A DNA stretch of 64,000 nucleotides from Peribacillus deserti (GTDB taxonomy: Bacteria; Bacillota; Bacilli; Bacillales; DSM-1321), in assembly GCF_016909175.1 (NCBI RefSeq), contig NZ_JAFBFI010000002.1, forward strand, positions 1-64,000, read 5' to 3'. The translations under genes were made by a program, and so were the position numbers. A model generated the notes under the pieces. The model had not been told where the DNA came from and did not search any database. It saw nothing but the letters and a program-made list of their open reading frames with translations. The stretch's first letter is position 1. Each line of letters starts with the position of its first letter. Shown in pieces: positions 59,634-64,000 of the stretch.

Positions 59634-60434
59634 GTGGAATCTAAAGAACAATTACTGCGAGAGCTTGAAATGATTAAAAAATGGGAAGATGATCAGAGCG
59701 GCGTGTGGTTTTGGGACCGGATCGGACGCCTTCCATTTAAAATTCTGGACAAAATTACTCCCTCTTTTATCCATAAAAAAATGGGGAATCTTCTTGACGA
59801 AATCGGAGGGTACATTCAATCCGGCGGCAGGTATTTAATCAGCAAGGAAAGGTTATTCAGCAGAATTCAGGATCATACTGGACAAAATGTGGAGAAGCTT
59901 TCCGATATTCGCAGTATACCAATCAAGCCGCTGGACGAAGTGACTGCTGAGCTGATCGGCCAGCGAAAAAAATTAGCGGCCTTTCAGGGGGCAACCACAG
60001 GAATTGGAGGAATGTTTACACTTGCTCTCGATATTCCGGCCATCCTGGCGATATCATTAAAAACTTTACAAGAAATTGCTATTATATACGGCTATGACCC
60101 TGATGAAAAAAGCGAGAGAATTTTTATTGTTAAATGCCTGCAGTTTTCTTCAGCAGATATTGTCGGCAAACGAGCCATATTAAACGGACTTTCTGAATAT
60201 AACCGCCAATCGGATTCCTCAGGGGAAATGATGTCACAGCTTCAAGGCTGGCGGGAAGTCGTTTATACATACCGAGATTCTTTTGGCTGGAAAAAACTAT
60301 TTCAAATGGTGCCTGTAGCAGGACTCATATTTGGAGCGATCTCCAACCGTTCCATGATCCGGGATCTTTCAGAAACAGGATCGATGCTGTATAGAAAAAG
60401 AAGAATAATCGAAAGATTAGAAGAGATGGATTAA
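59634..60434 (+). CDS. EcsC family protein
   Basis: The product of about 266 residues has the EcsC domain: a charged N-terminal helix (LRELEMIKKWEDDQS), a middle GATTGIGGMFTLALDIPAILAISLKTLQEIA glycine-rich hydrophobic block, and IYGYDP. It probably associates with the membrane. GTG at 59634 is preceded by AAGGTGAAAAAA; an ATG at 59619 overlaps that site. It is not next to ecsAB, so it is a stand-alone member. Function unknown. Confidence 0.82.
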   Translation: MESKEQLLRELEMIKKWEDDQSGVWFWDRIGRLPFKILDKITPSFIHKKMGNLLDEIGGYIQSGGRYLISKERLFSRIQDHTGQNVEKLSDIRSIPIKPLDEVTAELIGQRKKLAAFQGATTGIGGMFTLALDIPAILAISLKTLQEIAIIYGYDPDEKSERIFIVKCLQFSSADIVGKRAILNGLSEYNRQSDSSGEMMSQLQGWREVVYTYRDSFGWKKLFQMVPVAGLIFGAISNRSMIRDLSETGSMLYRKRRIIERLEEMD

Positions 60435-60747
60435 TTAGAAGGTTTAAAGTTATGAAACGCCATCCAGAGCAGAAGCCTTTTAGCTCTTTATCTTGAAAGA
60501 TCGAATCTCCCTAGCAATCTCTATCGGCATTTTCCTTAAATGGTGATAAATTGACACCTGCCTGTAATCTGGCTTATGACAGATAAAAGGTTACTTTGAC
60601 AACAGTGGCTTTTTACTATAAATCAGAAAATACCCGAAATATTACATGAATGAACATGCGTCCTTAACCGAGCATTGACTCTGTATATATGTTAAAATTC
60701 CGGGTATATGGTTTATTATCTAAAGCTCGTTTTGAAAGGACAGCAAT
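60435..60747. other. Intergenic region, nothing seen
   Basis: About 310 bases upstream of the potassium transporter. I checked for a c-di-AMP (ydaO-type) riboswitch, common before ktr genes, and saw none of its blocks. Confidence 0.4.
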
Positions 60748-62094
60748 ATGAAGACAAGATTGCTTAACAAATTAAGTCCCGCTCAATTAATTATTGTTTA
60801 TTATGTGGTTTCTGTTACTATTTCTACTATTTTATTGAACCTTCCGGTGTCGTTGAAACCCGGAGTCGAATGGGAATTTATTGATATACTATTTATGGCC
60901 GTCAGCGCAGTTAGTGTTACAGGTCTTTCTGTTGTTGATGTCGGTCAGACATTTAGTACCACAGGCCTTTTTTTATTGATGTTTGTTCTGCAGTTTGGGG
61001 GCATAGGCATCATGTCTTTGGGAACTTTTTTCTGGTTGATTCTAGGAAGGAAGATAGGACTAAAAGAGCGGCAGCTTATTATGACTGACCAAAATCAAAC
61101 AAAGCTTTCAGGGCTGGTTAAATTGCTGATACAAATCGTTCAGATCATTTTATTTATTGAAATTGCAGGAGCAATTATTCTTGGTCTTTACTTTTTGAAC
61201 TATTTTCCTGATTGGAAAGAGGCCTTTTTGCACGGCTTATTTTTATCGGTAAGTGCTACTACTAATGCTGGTTTTGATATTTCGGGAAGTTCCATGATCC
61301 CCTATGCAAAAGACTACTTTATCCAAATCATTACGATTATTTTAATTACACTGGGTGCCATTGGATTCCCTGTATTAATTGAGGTCAAGGAATACTTTTC
61401 GAGAAATCATTATCCGTATAAATATCGTTTCTCACTTTTTACAAAAATTACGTCATTTACTTTTGGTGCTCTGATTGTGGTGGGAACTGTTTTAATTTTC
61501 CTTCTTGAAAGAAATGGTTTTTTTACGGATAAAACCTGGACAGAAACCTTCTTTTATTCTTTATTTATTTCTTCTAATACAAGGAGCGGCGGGCTCACTA
61601 CAATGGATGTAAACCAATTCTCGGAACCAACCACACTACTGCTGAGCTTCTTAATGTTTATAGGCGCCTCTCCAAGTTCAGTCGGCGGCGGGATTAGAAC
61701 CACTACCTTTGCCATTATGTTTCTGTTTGTTATTAATTTTGCAACAGGTAACAGGGCGATTAAGGTCTTTAAGAGAGAAATATGTGAAGAAGATATTTAT
61801 AAAGCAGTTGCGGTAATGACAATGGGGTTGACTATGTGCTTTTTGTCCATTTTTATAATGACAATAACAGAGTCACTAACCATATCGGAAATTATCTTCG
61901 AGGTATGTTCCGCTTTCGGGTCTGTAGGGCTGTCATTGGGAATTACTGCAAAGCTGAGCTTTACCGGAAAAATAGTGGTCATGATCTTGATGTTTATAGG
62001 AAGAGTCGGTATCATTTCCTTCTTATTCATTATCGGGCGGCAGGAAAAGACAGGCCATTATCAGTATCCAAAGGAAAAAATTATTATTGGCTGA
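60748..62094 (+). CDS. ktrD: KtrB/KtrD-type potassium transporter subunit
   Basis: The 448-residue product has the four-fold Trk/Ktr channel repeat. Each repeat contributes one filter segment: VTGLSV, TTNAGFD, TRSGGLT and FGSVGLS. Its length equals KtrD of B. subtilis. It would form a K+ (Na+-linked) uptake pore with a cytoplasmic RCK subunit (KtrC type) that is not encoded nearby, which favours KtrD over KtrB. ATG follows GAAAGGAC. Confidence 0.9.
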   Translation: MKTRLLNKLSPAQLIIVYYVVSVTISTILLNLPVSLKPGVEWEFIDILFMAVSAVSVTGLSVVDVGQTFSTTGLFLLMFVLQFGGIGIMSLGTFFWLILGRKIGLKERQLIMTDQNQTKLSGLVKLLIQIVQIILFIEIAGAIILGLYFLNYFPDWKEAFLHGLFLSVSATTNAGFDISGSSMIPYAKDYFIQIITIILITLGAIGFPVLIEVKEYFSRNHYPYKYRFSLFTKITSFTFGALIVVGTVLIFLLERNGFFTDKTWTETFFYSLFISSNTRSGGLTTMDVNQFSEPTTLLLSFLMFIGASPSSVGGGIRTTTFAIMFLFVINFATGNRAIKVFKREICEEDIYKAVAVMTMGLTMCFLSIFIMTITESLTISEIIFEVCSAFGSVGLSLGITAKLSFTGKIVVMILMFIGRVGIISFLFIIGRQEKTGHYQYPKEKIIIG

Positions 62095-62096
62095 TA

Positions 62097-62131
62097 AAAA
62101 AACGGCATCCGGTTTGAGATGCCGTTTTTAT
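62097..62131. terminator. Bidirectional terminator
   Basis: AAAACGGCATC/GATGCCGTTTT stem with T-run, between convergent genes. Confidence 0.9.
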
Positions 62132-62132
62132 C

Positions 62133-62888
62133 TTATTTCAAGCCTAGAGCTTTTTTAGTAGCTGTTCCGACAATTCCATCTGCTTTAATGCCCTTTTTTT
62201 TCTGAAAAGCGATAACAGCTTTTTCTGTGTTGGAACCGAAGATTCCATCTATTCCTTTTGTATTGTAGCCTAAAGCTGTTAACTTTTTCTGCAGAGCTGT
62301 AACTTCAGCTCCGCTGCTTCCTTTTTTTAGTACTTTTGAGACAGGTATAGGAGGAGCGGGCTTTGCGGTGCCATTCACCTTAAATCCATAAGAAGCAGCA
62401 ATGCTGTTAAATGGCTTTGAAGATGAGGTGATTACAACCGGAGTGTTAACAGGGACCTGGCCAAACAGCCACTCAACTTCATGATCGTACATCCTGATGC
62501 ACCCGGCACTCGCATAGGTGCCTATGGAATTAGGATTATTGTTTCCGTGAATAGCATAGGTAGTTCCCCAAGTCTGCCGCGCATTCAGCCCCAGCCAGCG
62601 GTTTCCGAGAGGATTCCTGGGATCTCCGCCTGGTATATGTCCTGAATAATAAGGCCTGTTTACTATTTTGTTCACAATTTTAAACTTGCCCTCAGGTGTG
62701 TACGACGGCTGTCTTCCCGTCGCTACACGAAACACTTTTGTTAAAACTCCACTTTTATAATAGGCAAGCTGGTTATTAGTTTTGTTGATAATAATTAACT
62801 TGCTTTCCGCAGCAAGACTGGCGGTTTCACCAAAGCTAAAGACTGCAAGAAAAAAGAGCACAAAAAGGATAAAACATTTTTTAAACAA
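62133..62888 (-). CDS. L,D-transpeptidase with peptidoglycan-binding domain
   Basis: The 251-residue product has a signal peptide ([17 protein letters not shown], cleaved near SLAAE), a YkuD domain (about 30-160) with [13 protein letters not shown] and YASAGCIRM, whose Cys is the nucleophile, and a C-terminal peptidoglycan-binding domain ([14 protein letters not shown] to TATKKALGL). Ala replaces the usual His in SHGC. It makes 3-3 cross-links or trims the cell wall outside the membrane. ATG lacks a strong site but fits the signal peptide. Confidence 0.9.
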   Translation of the reverse strand: MFKKCFILFVLFFLAVFSFGETASLAAESKLIIINKTNNQLAYYKSGVLTKVFRVATGRQPSYTPEGKFKIVNKIVNRPYYSGHIPGGDPRNPLGNRWLGLNARQTWGTTYAIHGNNNPNSIGTYASAGCIRMYDHEVEWLFGQVPVNTPVVITSSSKPFNSIAASYGFKVNGTAKPAPPIPVSKVLKKGSSGAEVTALQKKLTALGYNTKGIDGIFGSNTEKAVIAFQKKKGIKADGIVGTATKKALGLK

Positions 62889-63213
62889 AAATTTCCCCCC
62901 TAACTTTTTATTTCCGTTTATCCTATGAGAGGAGGGGGGTGAAACTTTACAGTTTTGTTAAAAAAGTTACAAAATGGTTTTCAAAAATTTAGGATACATA
63001 AAAAAAATGGAAAATGCTTTGTGATAGGAATAGAAATAGATATAATAAAAACATTGGGTAAAGTCATTCAAGCAAGTTTTATATAAGGCATTTAGGAATA
63101 GCTTTAATCCTAGGCTCTCTGGCTGATCAATTGAATTACTTTATACAGGTAGTGTATTAAAAGTACCAGCTTTAGAGGTCAATCATTTTATACATACAAG
63201 GAGTAATGAAAAT
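62889..63213. other. Intergenic region
   Basis: About 325 bases between divergent genes. Nothing beyond AT-rich promoter-like DNA was seen. Confidence 0.4.
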
Positions 63214-64000
63214 ATGGAAAAAGTATTAATCTTCGGTCATAAAAATCCTGATACGGATACTATTTGTTCGGCCATTGCTTACTCGGATCTAAAGAAACAG
63301 CTTGGTATGGATGCAGAACCGGTCCGCCTTGGACAAATCAATGGGGAAACTCAATTTGCCCTTGACCATTTTAACGTCGAAGTTCCACGCCTGATCGAAA
63401 CGGCTGCAAACGAAGTAAAGTCGGTTATTTTAGTTGATCATAATGAACGCCAGCAAAGTGTAACTGATATTAATGATGTACGTGTATTGGAAGTAATTGA
63501 CCATCACCGCATTGCAAACTTTGAAACAAGTGATCCATTATATTATCGCGCAGAACCGGTAGGCTGCACGGCTACCATTTTAAATAAATTATACAAAGAA
63601 CATGGTAAGGAAATCAGAAAAGAAATAGCCGGTCTTATGCTGTCTGCTATCATTTCAGACTCATTGCTATTTAAGTCGCCAACTTGTACAGAAGAAGATG
63701 TTGCAGCTGCGCGTGAATTAGCCGAAATAGCAGGAGTAGATGCGGACAGCTATGGTTTAGATATGCTGAAAGCAGGTGCAGATTTAAGCGGAAAAACGAT
63801 CCAGGAACTCATTTCACTAGATGCCAAGGAATTTGAAATGGGCAGCAGCAAGGTAGAAATTGCCCAGGTAAACGCGGTTGACACTGATGAAGTATTGTTG
63901 CGTAAAGCTGAGTTGGAAGCTGCGATCACCTCTGTAATTAACGAAAAGAAGCTGGATTTATTCCTATTTGTTGTAACAGACATTTTAACAAATGATTCTG
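63214..64000 (+). CDS. ppaC: Manganese-dependent inorganic pyrophosphatase, partial
   Basis: The frame runs off the right edge after 262 codons; family II pyrophosphatases are about 310 residues, so 80-85 percent is present. [10 protein letters not shown] near the N-terminus, VDHNE, and EVIDHHR (the DHH motif) are the Mn2+ ligands; [15 protein letters not shown] and later follow the family order. It hydrolyses pyrophosphate in the cytoplasm. ATG at 63214 follows AAGGAG. It is a single gene with its own upstream region. Confidence 0.95.
   Translation, partial: MEKVLIFGHKNPDTDTICSAIAYSDLKKQLGMDAEPVRLGQINGETQFALDHFNVEVPRLIETAANEVKSVILVDHNERQQSVTDINDVRVLEVIDHHRIANFETSDPLYYRAEPVGCTATILNKLYKEHGKEIRKEIAGLMLSAIISDSLLFKSPTCTEEDVAAARELAEIAGVDADSYGLDMLKAGADLSGKTIQELISLDAKEFEMGSSKVEIAQVNAVDTDEVLLRKAELEAAITSVINEKKLDLFLFVVTDILTNDS

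Noticed and set aside
60435-60747. c-di-AMP riboswitch before the potassium transporter
   Set aside because: No ydaO-type conserved blocks seen.

Overview
The window is chromosomal DNA of a low-GC, endospore-forming Bacillaceae member (Bacillus sensu lato). The evidence is AGGAGG-type ribosome binding sites, frequent TTG/GTG starts, T-box and preQ1 leaders, an RsbR stressosome protein, a sporulation-type diadenylate cyclase (CdaS), spore sulfolactate genes, a SigH-like sigma factor and dispersed GC-rich repeats of the kind seen in Bacillus genomes. No rRNA, tRNA, prophage, insertion sequence or CRISPR array was seen. The window is mostly small housekeeping and accessory operons separated by strong terminators.

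Layout. 0-9 kb: a frameshifted EamA transporter, an SDR-type oxidoreductase, a small YppF-like gene, two tandem DUF2294 genes flanked by two copies of a terminator-linked element, a DUF2512 gene, a histidine phosphatase, a lysozyme-like enzyme, a nitroreductase, two small or coat-like genes and a potassium channel. 9-14 kb: a gluconate locus (gntP, RpiR-type regulator, gnd, gntK) with visible promoters, cre sites and AT-rich palindromes. 14.4-16 kb: an intact tyrosine-type T-box leader in front of a tyrZ-type tyrosyl-tRNA synthetase broken by at least five frameshifts. 16-26 kb: nicotinamidase, an NhaC-type antiporter, a GGDEF protein, an RsbR paralog, YwaF, and a class D sortase with its LPxTA acidic surface protein.

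26-37 kb: GNAT, dipeptidase, DinB and DUF975 proteins, a ZIP transporter, a truncated fosB remnant, a YurR-like flavoenzyme and a three-gene operon of GTP cyclohydrolase II, RibD and a HAD phosphatase. 37-44 kb: low-complexity proteins, a SigH paralog, CdaS, LemA plus TPM proteins and tandem membrane paralogs. 44-47 kb: preQ1 riboswitch and queC-queD-queE followed by a VUT-family transporter. 47-53 kb: serine hydrolase, ogt with a decayed alkA upstream, NamA, a possible structured RNA and a 14-TM drug exporter. 53-64 kb: Csp-type copper protein, a comB-comA-VOC operon for sulfolactate, a HesB-like protein, nitrilase and GNAT pair, EcsC, a KtrD-like potassium transporter, an L,D-transpeptidase and the 5' part of ppaC, which runs off the right edge.

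Themes. Several genes are visibly decaying (EamA, tyrZ, fosB, alkA) while their leaders or partners stay intact. At least six small genes of 50-60 codons have good ribosome binding sites. The most interesting candidates are the riboflavin-like three-gene operon, the SigH paralog, the paired terminator-linked element around the DUF2294 genes and the structured region at 50.9-51.0 kb.
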